The notes under the pieces: model-generated | Databases searched by the model: none | What the model saw: the letters and a program-made list of their open reading frames with translations, nothing else | Told to the model about the DNA's origin: nothing | Origin: Apostichopus japonicus | Lineage: Eukaryota > Echinodermata > Holothuroidea > Aspidochirotida > Stichopodidae | Length of the DNA stretch: 64,000 nucleotides | NCBI RefSeq assembly: GCF_037975245.1 | Contig: NC_092563.1 | Location: forward strand, 4,578,501-4,642,500 | Direction of reading: 5' to 3' | Made by a program: the position numbers and the translations under genes | Shown: positions 38,370-47,628 of the stretch, piece by piece | Layout: every line of letters begins with the position of its first letter | Position numbering within the stretch: position 1 is the first letter of the stretch

Positions 38370-38842
38370 TCATTCAAAAGTATTCTCCCCGCTGTAAGCA
38401 GCGTACAAGAATCCATCGGGATCCTTGTGCTCTTGGTAAATGGCTCCCATTGTGGCCCAGCGAAGCAAAACATGGATTAAAGTCAGTGATTGCGAACCAT
38501 CGACATAAATCTGAATAATAAATAAATAATCAGTTTTAGTAATCGAAAATATGTCAATTAGTCAGTTGTTCACACATACTAGGGCCTGAATTAGGAATCT
38601 AGAATGTTGTGGGTAATATTTCTTGTATGTAAGAACATTGCCTTTTCTGGTGGATATTGCAGTCGTCTTCTGATGATGTACATAAACTTTGCTACAGTTA
38701 GATCCGAGGGGACCAAAAACTTAGTCTTGTCAATCTCTGCTATGGATGACCTGGGAGCTTTCTCAACAATTACCGGGATACGGCCTGGATTCTTGGCTCT
38801 GAGGTCAGCCGATTCTGCTATTCGCTCTTTTGTGAAGGTACA
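38370..38842 (-). pseudogene. GABARAPL2: Damaged GABARAP/LC3 (Atg8-family) gene, probable GABARAPL2 orthologue
   Basis: Atg8-family ubiquitin-like modifiers are cut after a C-terminal Gly, joined to phosphatidylethanolamine and drive autophagosome formation. On the minus strand, about 38842-38640, one frame reads RIAESADLRAKNPGRIPV, then VEKAPRSSIAEIDKTKFLV, PSDLTVAKFMYIIRRRLQ and PPEKAMFL, the core of an Atg8 protein. A second block at about 38511-38370, after an AG acceptor, gives [26 protein letters not shown] and a stop. Three things look wrong. There is no usable GT donor after AMFL, and the frame runs to a stop after 10 more codons. About 7 unexpected residues precede TMG in the second block. 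The last residue is Glu where the essential Gly should be. No first exon was found. The GABARAPL2 name rests on its position between ADAT1 and TMEM231. A diverged functional gene is possible. Confidence 0.72.
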
Positions 38843-40382
38843 AATGAATATTCATGTCATGGTTGAAGACCGTGAAACCAAAAGATCGTACAAATAAAGA
38901 GCATGGTATATGTAGCTGGTAATTTGAGGTGACTATACATGTCCTCGCTAGTAGCACTGTTAAGATACTAACACAGTAATCGATTGCAATTATGGACCTA
39001 CATTCTTGAACATTGCATCCAAACTAGGAATTAATCCAGTTCTTAAAACATACATGTACGTAGGATAACCAACGTCTACCAAATTCTGACATCTCAATTT
39101 TGGAAACAAAACACGCGCAATAACAGTTTAACAGAGTGGCCTTGTTAGACGGCCAGGTCGATAACGCGGAAACGCGGAAACCGCGGAAACCGCGGAAATC
39201 GAGAAACCGGTTTCAATATCAACGGTTTCCGCGGTTTCCGCGTTATCGACCTTGCTATATAGTAAGGTCGAAAACGCGGAAACCGCGGAAACGAGAGGAA
39301 TTTGTCAAGGGAGGGTGACGAAGTCTTTTGGGCGCATTTCAGCCTATATTCGCCAAAGAGGGGTGCGGGTTTAAAGCTAGTAAATGTAGGTCGAAAACGC
39401 GGAAATCGTACTTTACAATGGATGAGTTAGATTATTTTGTCAAGGGAGGGTAGTGTAGGTCGAAAACGCGGAAATTTTTTTTTTTTACAATGGCGAAACT
39501 AGATGATTTTGTCAAGAGAGGGTGAAAAAAATTTGGAGCGCATTTCAGCCAGTATGCGCCAGGAGGGGTGGGGATAGAAGATTTTGTTTCACTAAATGCC
39601 GGTCGAAAACGCGGAAATGTTTTTTTACACAATGAATGGCGAAACTAGAGAATTTGTCAAGGCGGAAGGTTAAGAGTTTTCGGCGCATTTCAGTCAATAT
39701 GCGCCAGGAAGGTGAGGGGTTGTAGGCTGTTTTTTTTACTAAATGGAGGTCGAAAACGCGGAAATGTTTTTAGCAAAGGCGGAAATAGAGGAGTTTGCTA
39801 AGGGAGGGAAAAGAAGGGTTTTGGCCGGCGCATTTCAGCCAAAATGCCAGGAAGGGGGTGAGGAAGGATGTTGAGGCTTTTTCACTTAATGCAGGTCGAA
39901 AACGCGGAAAAAGTGTTTGCCAATATGCGCAAGGATGAGGTGGGGGTATGAGACTTTTTTCAGTAAGTGTAGGTCGAAAACGCGGAAATTTTTTTTCACA
40001 ACATTTTTCACAACTAGATGATTTTGTTAAGACAGGGTGAAAAGGTGTTTTGGGCGCATTTTAGCAAATAGGCGCCAGAAAGGGGTGAGGTTGAAGTCTT
40101 TTCACTAAAGGCATGTCGAAAACGCGATTTTTTTTTTAACAATGACGGAAATACTCTAAATGCATGCAGGAATGTAAAGAAATGTTTTGGTCGCATTTCA
40201 GCCAACATGCGCTAAGAAGGGTTTGGGTTTGAAGCTTTTTTCACTAAATACAGGCAGAAAACTCAGTAATGTTTGTTAACGTCCATTTGGTATGCAGGGA
40301 TGGTTCCAGGATTTCTCCGACACGGGAGCTAAGGTCCCCGGAAACAATTGTGTGCACGTTGTAATATTAATAAAAAAAATAA

Positions 40383-40387
<5 letters not shown>

Positions 40388-40429
<42 letters not shown>

Positions 40430-40432
40430 CTT

Positions 40433-40467
<35 letters not shown>

Positions 40468-40512
40468 GATAGATATATTTACACATACAGATACATATCT
40501 ATGTATATATAA
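40388..40512. repeat. AT dinucleotide microsatellite inside the foldback element
   Basis: Two long (AT)n tracts at about 40390-40422 and 40441-40467, with interspersed ACATAC and GATAGAT, lie at the inner edge of the left arm. Confidence 0.9.
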
Positions 40513-41184
40513 ATCTAATATTGCCGAAGCGCGCGGTAATTTGTGGTGTCTTTTTTGGTATATGAGAGAAGTTTGAAGCCCGTATGTCGGTGCGGCTGAC
40601 ACCTGTCGGGGACTGATTTTCCTACATTTATCTTTATCATAGAATTATCATTATGATGATAAGAAATACACAATAATATATTTTTTTCTTCATTGCTCCC
40701 TGACGAAATCATAATTTCCCCTACCAGGGGGCTAGACCTCCCCGACGAGGGGAAGGGGACTGTTACCCCGCTTCTCCCTCCCCCTCTGGGGCCACCCCGT
40801 CGGTATATATAAAGGTGCGTATGTACAATGGCGGAACTAGAGAATTTTCACAGCTAGGGGACGGCAAAGGAGCTTTTGATCGTTTATGAAAAGAAAACAT
40901 AAAACCTATGTTTTGGGGCACGATTCGGAGGAAGTGTATGAACTTGAAGTTGCGAACTACTAGAAGTAAGACAGTCACATTTACAATTATTTGACCGATT
41001 GCGTTACAATAAAACTGGCAACCCTGCCATCTTCCCCAGTATTGGAATACCGGTGTGAAGTTAGATACTAATTCCTCGTTCGACGTTCGCGAATGAGTAA
41101 CTGCTACCTATTCAGTTACTTATTCGACAATGGTACCGACGTAACACTTATGACAAGACGAATGCATTCTTACAAGATGTTCAA

Positions 41185-41905
41185 CATTTGGTCGTGGAAA
41201 AGAGGTTTATCTGGGTCATTTGAACTCTAATGACAATGTAAATGGGTACCATAGTGCATCTTGCCCGGTCCAAAGAGTTCTTGACCAACTAAAATGACCA
41301 CTACATCATCGGTTCTTAAATTAATGTAACGGAAACGGGACCTGACGAAAAATCACTTTAGGCCCTAATCAAGACTAGCACGTCTTGGACCACCTAACCA
41401 ATGGGTCATATGAATTCTTAAGACAATGAAGAAGGATATCATAATGCGTCTTGCCTGGTCCAAAGAGTGCTTGACCAATTAAAATGACAACTAAATAATC
41501 ACTTATTAAATTAGTGTAACGGGACAACGAATGAAAAACATTTGGCTCCTAATCAAGACCAGCACGCCTTGGACCACCCAAACAATGAGTCATATGAACT
41601 CTACAGACATTGTAGAAGGGTACCGTAATGCGTCTTGCCCGGTCCAAAGAGTGCTTGACCAATTAAAATGACCACTAAATCATTACTTCTTTAATGAGTG
41701 TAACGGGACCACGAACACGCTCTGGGCCCTAATCCATGCAGCACGCCTTGGATCACCAAACCATTGGGTAACATGAACTCTAATGACATTGTAGAAGAGT
41801 ACCATAATGCGTCTTGCCCAGTCCAAAGAGTGCTTGACCGATTTAAATTACCACTAAATCATTACATCTTTAATGAGTGTTACGGGACCTTGAAAAAGCT
41901 TAATG
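41185..41905. repeat. 185-bp tandem repeat in the foldback interior, 4 copies
   Basis: Units contain GGTCCAAAGAGTGCTTGACCA (or a variant) at about 41268, 41456, 41641 and 41821, with GGGTCATATGAACTCTA and AACGGGACC at fixed offsets. The copies are diverged, so the array is old. It has no coding frame. Confidence 0.85.
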
Positions 41906-43364
41906 TTTTAGTTCTATACGTGTTTATATCAGAAAATTTCCATTGTACCTCCGTTTGTGTTTACTCTCTTTCTTTTAAGTTTGTTATTTGAGATATCGTT
42001 ATGTAGAAAACACTTAGATTCGTCGGGTATGAAGTACTTATATCAAGCTCTACTCAATTATTAGCTTAAGAACCGGTATGCTGAGACTTATGCCATGGCG
42101 AAATACTTAAGCTCTGATATTAATAGCCTACGTCACATTTTCTTTGATTAATGTCTGGAATAACCACCACAAAATCCTCTAGTTTCACCATTGTTAAAAA
42201 AACATTTCCGCGTTTTCGACCTGTATTTAGTGTAACAGCCTCAACCCACCTCCCCAGACCTTTGCTGGCGCATATTGGCTGACATGCGCCGGCCAAAACA
42301 CTTCATTTCCCTCCCTTAGCGAACTCCCCTAGTTCACCCTTTGTTAAAAACATTTCCGCGTTTTCGACCTGCATTTAGTATTAAAAAAGGCTACACCCCT
42401 CCCGCACCCCCTCGTGGCGCATATTGGCTGAAATACGCTCAGAATACATCTTCATCGTGCCTAGTTTCTCTTGTTTCGCCATTGTAAAAAACAATTCCGC
42501 GTTTTCGACCGGCTTTTAGTAAAATAAATTATTTTACCCCACCCCTTCTTGGCGCATTACAGCTGAAATGCGCCAAAACACTTTTTCACCCTCCCTTGAC
42601 AAACTCCCCTAGTTCCGCCTTTGTTAAAAACATTTCCGTGTTTTCGACCTGTATTTAGTGTAAAAGCCTCAAACCACATCCCCACACCTTTGCTGGCGCA
42701 TATTGGCTGAAATGCGCCGGCCAAACACATTTCATTTCCCTCCCTTGGCAAACTCCTCTAGTTCCGCCTTTGTTAAAACATTTCCGTGTTTTCGACCTGC
42801 ATTTAGGGGAAAAGCCTACAACTCCATCACCTTCCTGGCGCATATTGACTGAAATGCGCCGAAAACTCTTCACCCTCCGCCTTGACAAATCCTCTAGTTT
42901 CGCCATTCATTGTGTACAAAAACATTTCCGCGTTTGCGACCTGCATTTAGTATAAAAAAAAAAAACCTTAGCCCTTTCCCACCCCTCCTGGCGCATATTG
43001 GCTGAAATGCGCTCAAAAAACGTCTTTATAAAAATAATCTAACTCGTCCATTGTAAAAGTACGATTTCCGCGTTTTCGACCTACATTTACTGAAATAGCC
43101 TTAAACCCGCACCCCTTTTTGGCGAATATAGGCTGAAATGCGCCAAAAAAAAAGACTTTGTCACCCTCCCTTGACAAATTCCTCTCGTTTCCGCGGTTTC
43201 CGCGTTTTCGACCTTGCTATATAGCAAGGTCGATAACGCGGAAACCGCGGAAACCGTTGATATCGAACCCGGTATCTCTATTACCGAACCCGGTTTATCG
43301 ATTTCCGCGGTTTCCGCGGTTTCCGCGTTTCCGCGTTATCGACCTGGCCCTTGTTAGACTTAGT

Positions 43365-43690
43365 TATATTGTAGCCAGGGGGTCGGGGGGGGGGCTGCAT
43401 GGGGGCACGTGGCCCACTTTTTTCCAAAATAGAAAATGTGCCCTACTGGCAAATAAAATGTGCCCCTTTGGTGAAGAACTGTCTTTTGGATATCTTAAGC
43501 CTTTGTTTATATTTTATTCAAATTATTCACGTGCACCATAATAGTATTGATAGCATACTAACACATCATATATATTTAAGTGATATGGCCGGTGTGTATC
43601 GCTTTATAGCATAACGGGTGGTGGTTGTGGAATGAGAAAGTGCCCCTCGGATGTTGTGCCCCCCCCCCCACTTTTTGGAAGCTTCCTACC
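43365..43690. repeat. G/C-run-bounded repeat, possible degenerate MITE
   Basis: Starts GTAGCCAGGGGGTCGGG and ends with a long C run, GGAAGCTTCC and TACCCCCCTG. Internal repeats of GTGCCC with ACTTTTT appear in both halves. The layout suggests a short DNA transposon remnant, but neither clear terminal repeats nor a target duplication could be established. Confidence 0.35.
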
Positions 43691-43866
43691 CCCCTGATTG
43701 AAGTGGTACGTGGGCTACAACATGAACCATTCCTTTACATTCTAACACACGAAACACTGAGTACTGTAGCACGTAAAGCACGTGGATTGAAAAACTGTGA
43801 ACCCGGTTGATGATATACATAATGAAGCGTAGAAGGGACATTGCATGGACGCGTTACCAACTTGAC

Positions 43867-44591
43867 AAAGCGACAATTATCTGCAAATTGACGAGTTGAC
43901 GAGATGGTAACGTGACAAAAATCAGAAAATTGACGTTTTGACGAGATAACGGATCTCGTCAATGCAGCAATTTTCTGCAAATTGACGAGTTGCACACTTA
44001 CTACCATCTCGACAAAACGACAAAATTCAGAAAATTGACGTTTTGACGAGATAACGGATCTCGTCAATGCAACAATTTTCTGCAAATTGACGAGTTGCAC
44101 ACTTACTACCATCTCGACAAGACGACAAAATTCAGAAAATTGACGTTTTGACGAGATAACGGATCTCGTCAATGCAACAATTTTCTGCAAATGGACGAGT
44201 TGCACACTTACTACCATCTCGACAAAACGACAAAATTCAGAAAATTGACGTTTTGACGAGATAACGGATCTCGTCAATGCAACAATTTTCTGCAAATGGA
44301 CGAGTTGCACACTTACTACCATCTCGACAAAACGACAAAATTCAGAAAATTGACGTTTTGACGAGATAACGGATCTCGTCAATGCAACAATTTTCTGCAA
44401 ATGGACGAGTTGCACACTTACTACCATCTCGACAAAACGACAAAATTCAGAAAATTGACGTTTTGACGAGATAACGGATCTCGTCAATGCAACAATTTTC
44501 TGCAAATTGACGAGTTGCACACTTACTACCATCTCGACAAAACGACAAAATTCAGAAAATTGACGTTTTGACGAGATAACGGATCTCGTCA
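43867..44591. repeat. 105-bp tandem array abutting the Penelope-like element, about 6-7 copies
   Basis: The landmark CTTACTACCATCTCGAC recurs every 105 bases (43997, 44102, 44207 and onward). Each unit contains the palindrome GACGAGAT-AACGG-ATCTCGTC and several short inverted words built on TTGACG. Because 105 is divisible by three, the minus strand shows a 265-codon frame with a 35-residue period; this follows from the repeat and is not a gene. The last unit runs into the retroelement frame at 44591. Confidence 0.92.
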
Positions 44592-46358
44592 GATTCTGAT
44601 CCTACTCAAGAAATCACACAAAACGTGAAAAGAGTCATCCAAAAGATAGTCTCTAACGGTTCCATTGACCGCAAGTTAGGCCAAAACCTCCTGGAAAACG
44701 ACCCAAAACCTGGTCGCTTTTATTTTCTGCCTAAAATTCACAAAGAAGGCCATCCCGGGAGGCCCATAATATCGGGTAATGGCACAGCGACTGAAAAAAT
44801 TTCCAAATTCGTGGATCTCCTCATCCAACCTCTCGTTTCGGCCCTACCGTCCTATGTGCAGGACACTACGGATTTCATCCGGAAAATTGGGGAAATAAAA
44901 AATCTTCCCTTATCTTCTCTGTTAGTTACCTTGGATGTGTCTTCGTTATACACAAATATCCCTAGCGAAGAGGGCATTTCGGCCTGCACAAAAGCATTCA
45001 AACCGAAACGTGGCAAAACCCCCACGAAGAAAGAATTGGCCGAATTAATGCAACTTATCTTGACCAACAATAATCTGGTATTTGGCAACAAACACTACCT
45101 CCAAATTCATGGCACCGCAATGGGTACCAAAATGGCACCGTCTTTTGCCAACATCTTTATGGGAAACCTCGAGAAAGAATTTTTATCTCGACAAAACTTG
45201 AAACCACACACGTGGTTACGTTACATTGACGATATCTTTATGATATGGACCCATGGTGAGGCAAATCTAAAACTCTTCATTGATGACATAAACTCGTTTC
45301 ATCACACTATCAAATTCACTGCTGATTTTTCTGGACATGGCGTTCACTTTCTGGACACCACCGTGAGCCTACAAAATGGTTCACTCAAAACAGACTTGTT
45401 CAATAAACCCACGAACAAGCACAACTACCTCTTACCAAGCAGTTGCCATCCACGTCACTGTACCAGAAATATTCCGTACAGTCAAGCGTTGCGCATTCGA
45501 CGCATTTGCTCCTCTGAAGTCGATTTTGATTCACGCACCAAAGAACTGTCACAACACCTCCTAAACAGACAGTATTTTCGGGGTACTATTGAAAATGCCA
45601 TCAAAAAGGCTAAAAACAAACCCCGTACCGAAACATTGACGTACAAAACTCGTCAAACCAGTTCCAAAAGGGTACCATTGGTTACTGAATTCCACCCTGG
45701 TCTCCCACCACTGGCTAATATCATTCAGAAGAATTTTCACCTACTTCAAGGCACCGAACGCCTGAAATCAGTATTCCCAGAATTACCTGTCATCGCCTTT
45801 AAAAGACCCAACAACCTACGGGATATCTTAGTTCGGGCATCCTTTCGGGATGACACCCCATTAGGGGAAAGCAAAACAGAAACTACAGGATCATCGCCCT
45901 GTACACAAAATTGCAAAACGTGCTTACTTGTCGATTCGACCGGGGCCTTTCAGAGCAACCAAACCAAACGCACGTTCCAAATTCGGCACAAAATTAACTG
46001 CCTATCCAAAAATGTCATTTACCTCATCTACTGCAATATTTGTAACTTAAAATACATTGGAGAGTCAAAAAACACTCTTAGAATGAGAATGACACAACAT
46101 AGATCGGCGATCAAAACAAAAAAGATCTACCAACCTGTTGCAAATCACTTCAATCTCCAAAATCATTCAATTGAAAATTTGCGTGTTATTGCCATTGACC
46201 AGAACGATTCTTGGACAGATAAATCTAGGAAAGCGAAAGAAAATTTCTGGGAACTAAACCTAAAGACCACGGCACCATTCGGTTTAAACATCAGAAACGA
46301 TTTGCCGTCCCAGATAAACCAAAACAATTCCTTTACAATTACGACGGAATCGGATTAA
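44592..46358 (+). CDS. Penelope-like retroelement: reverse transcriptase plus GIY-YIG endonuclease, 5'-truncated
   Basis: Penelope-like elements retrotranspose with a telomerase-like RT fused to a GIY-YIG nuclease. The open frame enters from 44592 (DSDPTQEITQNVKRVIQ); a stop in the adjoining array lies just upstream, and the first listed codon at 44625 is GTG, so the native N terminus is missing. Numbered from 44625, RT landmarks are FYFLPKIHK, GRPIISG, LDVSSLYTNIP, HGTAMGTKMAPSFANIFMG, the catalytic YIDD at residues 200-203 and VHFLDTTV. A linker with ILVRASF and a Cys pair (CTQNCKTC) follows. The nuclease begins near residue 464 with VIYLIYCNICNLKYIGES and continues with LRMRMTQHRS and NHF. 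There are 577 codons without a break, so this copy is recent, though truncated. Confidence 0.93.
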   Translation, partial: DSDPTQEITQNVKRVIQKIVSNGSIDRKLGQNLLENDPKPGRFYFLPKIHKEGHPGRPIISGNGTATEKISKFVDLLIQPLVSALPSYVQDTTDFIRKIGEIKNLPLSSLLVTLDVSSLYTNIPSEEGISACTKAFKPKRGKTPTKKELAELMQLILTNNNLVFGNKHYLQIHGTAMGTKMAPSFANIFMGNLEKEFLSRQNLKPHTWLRYIDDIFMIWTHGEANLKLFIDDINSFHHTIKFTADFSGHGVHFLDTTVSLQNGSLKTDLFNKPTNKHNYLLPSSCHPRHCTRNIPYSQALRIRRICSSEVDFDSRTKELSQHLLNRQYFRGTIENAIKKAKNKPRTETLTYKTRQTSSKRVPLVTEFHPGLPPLANIIQKNFHLLQGTERLKSVFPELPVIAFKRPNNLRDILVRASFRDDTPLGESKTETTGSSPCTQNCKTCLLVDSTGAFQSNQTKRTFQIRHKINCLSKNVIYLIYCNICNLKYIGESKNTLRMRMTQHRSAIKTKKIYQPVANHFNLQNHSIENLRVIAIDQNDSWTDKSRKAKENFWELNLKTTAPFGLNIRNDLPSQINQNNSFTITTESD

Positions 46359-46388
46359 AATAATCCGACGCGGATTAAAATAATCCGA
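46350..46388. repeat. Twin perfect hairpins at the end of the Penelope-like ORF
   Basis: CGGATTAAAATAATCCG occurs twice, at about 46351-46367 and 46371-46387. Each copy is a 7-bp stem with a 3-base loop. The first includes the TAA stop codon of the retroelement frame. Confidence 0.9.
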
Positions 46389-46672
46389 ATTTCTAAAACT
46401 TCTGCTCAGTTCAGCAGAAATCAGTAAGTCGCTTTGCCCTTACAACCATGCCGACATCTTCTCTATAAAACAGTTTCAATTCCTGCTATTCCTTGTCACT
46501 TTCGGTGATCATGCACTGAAGAAGAGCTAGTTTTGCTCGAAAGCTCTGCAAAAACCAAACATTGGCTGTTTTACTTCCAATCACTTACCTAATTCAATTA
46601 TTGTATCTCACTCGAGATCCAGCCTTTCTCTAAATGCAGCATATATAGTTGTTTAACAGTTTTTCCGTTATT

Positions 46673-46705
<33 letters not shown>
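46359..46705 (+). mobile_element. 3' untranslated part of the Penelope-like element, ending at a (TA)n tract
   Basis: After the stop and twin hairpins there are about 300 bases of non-coding sequence. At 46515-46546 it contains CTGAAGAAGAGC, a short loop and GCTCGAAAGC. This stem flanked by CTGANGA and GAAA resembles the catalytic core of a hammerhead ribozyme. The element probably ends at or near the TA tract at about 46675-46704, but no target duplication was found. Confidence 0.6.
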
Positions 46706-46914
46706 GGGTTTGACCTTATTATGCAGGAAGTTTCCACCATGTTTTTTTATCCAATCCATTGCCACAGCCACCGTAATATCCTTTTGGACTTTTTTATTCT
46801 GGTAAAAATACATTTTTCTCGATTTTTCCCATCATAAAACATAACCAACCACCAAAACTGAGCTGCTTTGTACATTCCACCTTTCTCGTATAGCATACAT
46901 TCTACCATAAAGCC

Positions 46915-47281
46915 TTAAAGGCATCGAAGACTCGCCCAAACCGCGTGCGGCCATCTGAAGAAGTTTATTTTCTGTTGCTCGCAAGTGACGTTTTGTTCGT
47001 GTCGCTACAAAATCCAGACAGTAATGAAACGTGATACCTTGTTATCTTAAGCTGGACCTGAGATGTACATCTCTATATCGTTTGTATACTGTGCTGTGGG
47101 TATTGACCGCAACTGTATGTACTGACTGTACACTAGTGTCTAATTACCGACGGTAGGAAGCTGTGTGTGTATTTTCTGGGATCGATGGTGGTGTTTAACA
47201 CTTCTGTTACACCTCATTCGAAACTAGGTCAGATTACCGGCATTAGACGTTTCTTTTTGCGCGAGTCTTCACACCCTTTAA
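46915..47281 (+). mobile_element. TTAA-flanked MITE, copy 3 (most complete)
   Basis: TTAA flanks both sides (46915-46918 and about 47278-47281). The left terminus AGGCATCGAAGACTCGC and the complemented right terminus GGGTGTGAAGACTCGC form imperfect inverted repeats of about 17 bp. The body of roughly 360 bp matches the copies at 21977 and 31883 in the same orientation. A TTAA target with a G-rich terminus fits Kolobok; piggyBac also uses TTAA. It has no coding capacity. Confidence 0.82.
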
Positions 47282-47628
47282 ATGTTAGTTTTGTTCTCCT
47301 TTTTTCTCGCATAGCCTAACCGACTGCCATACTGCCGAAATAAACCTGTCGTTGTACCCATACTTCTCCTTTTATTATTCCTGTTTCCTGACATTTTGCT
47401 CGTTATTTTGTGAACGCGCATCTAACCCCTCACACCCCCTTCCCTATCCTGAAGGGGATTTGCTATGCACACTGAGCTCTACAGGTTGCATCCTCGGTGT
47501 ATGTTGAAATCTTGGTTGAAATACGGTCACCATGGATTCCCCACAAGCACAATTTTTTAGCGAATAAGAAACTCACGCTCCGTAGATTTTCTAACGCTAG
47601 CTGTGCAGTCACATGCAATGTTTTGGAG
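47282..47628. promoter_or_regulatory. Upstream region of TMEM231
   Basis: Only about 350 bases separate the MITE from the TMEM231 start, so the promoter is either here or interrupted by insertions. No TATA box and no full RFX X-box is convincing. In-frame codons extend upstream of the ATG to 47497 without a conserved sequence. Confidence 0.3.

Larger units (their letters stand above)
39141..43359. mobile_element. 4.2-kb foldback (long-TIR) transposon with 10-bp target duplication
   Basis: The element is 39151-43349. It begins GGCCAGGTCGATAACGCGG and ends with the exact complement. The 10-base sequence CTTGTTAGAC occurs directly outside both ends (39141-39150 and 43350-43359). Each arm is about 1.1-1.2 kb and is a subterminal array of about 140-150 bp units headed by GGTCGAAAACGCGGAAA and containing GGCGCATTTCAGCC. 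The left arm has eight heads (about 39266, 39389, 39458, 39601, 39748, 39894, 39972, 40114). The right arm has eight in reverse orientation (about 42208 to 43199). The tips carry ACCGCGGAAACCGCGG. No transposase is visible in the interior. TIR architecture and a 9-10 bp duplication fit Mutator-like or foldback (FB) elements, but the superfamily is not proven. Confidence 0.85.

Noticed and set aside
38604-38897. Plus-strand 97-codon frame near 38.6 kb
   Set aside because: It is antisense to the Atg8-family core exon, which matches a known family on the minus strand.
39136-43541. Arg/Lys/Pro-rich open frames at the foldback tips and arms
   Set aside because: They follow from the GCGGAAACC-type repeats and have no conserved domain or splice context.
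43735-44532. 265-codon minus-strand open frame with a 35-residue period
   Set aside because: It exists because the 105-bp tandem unit is a multiple of three and lacks stops in that frame; it has no start context or known domain.
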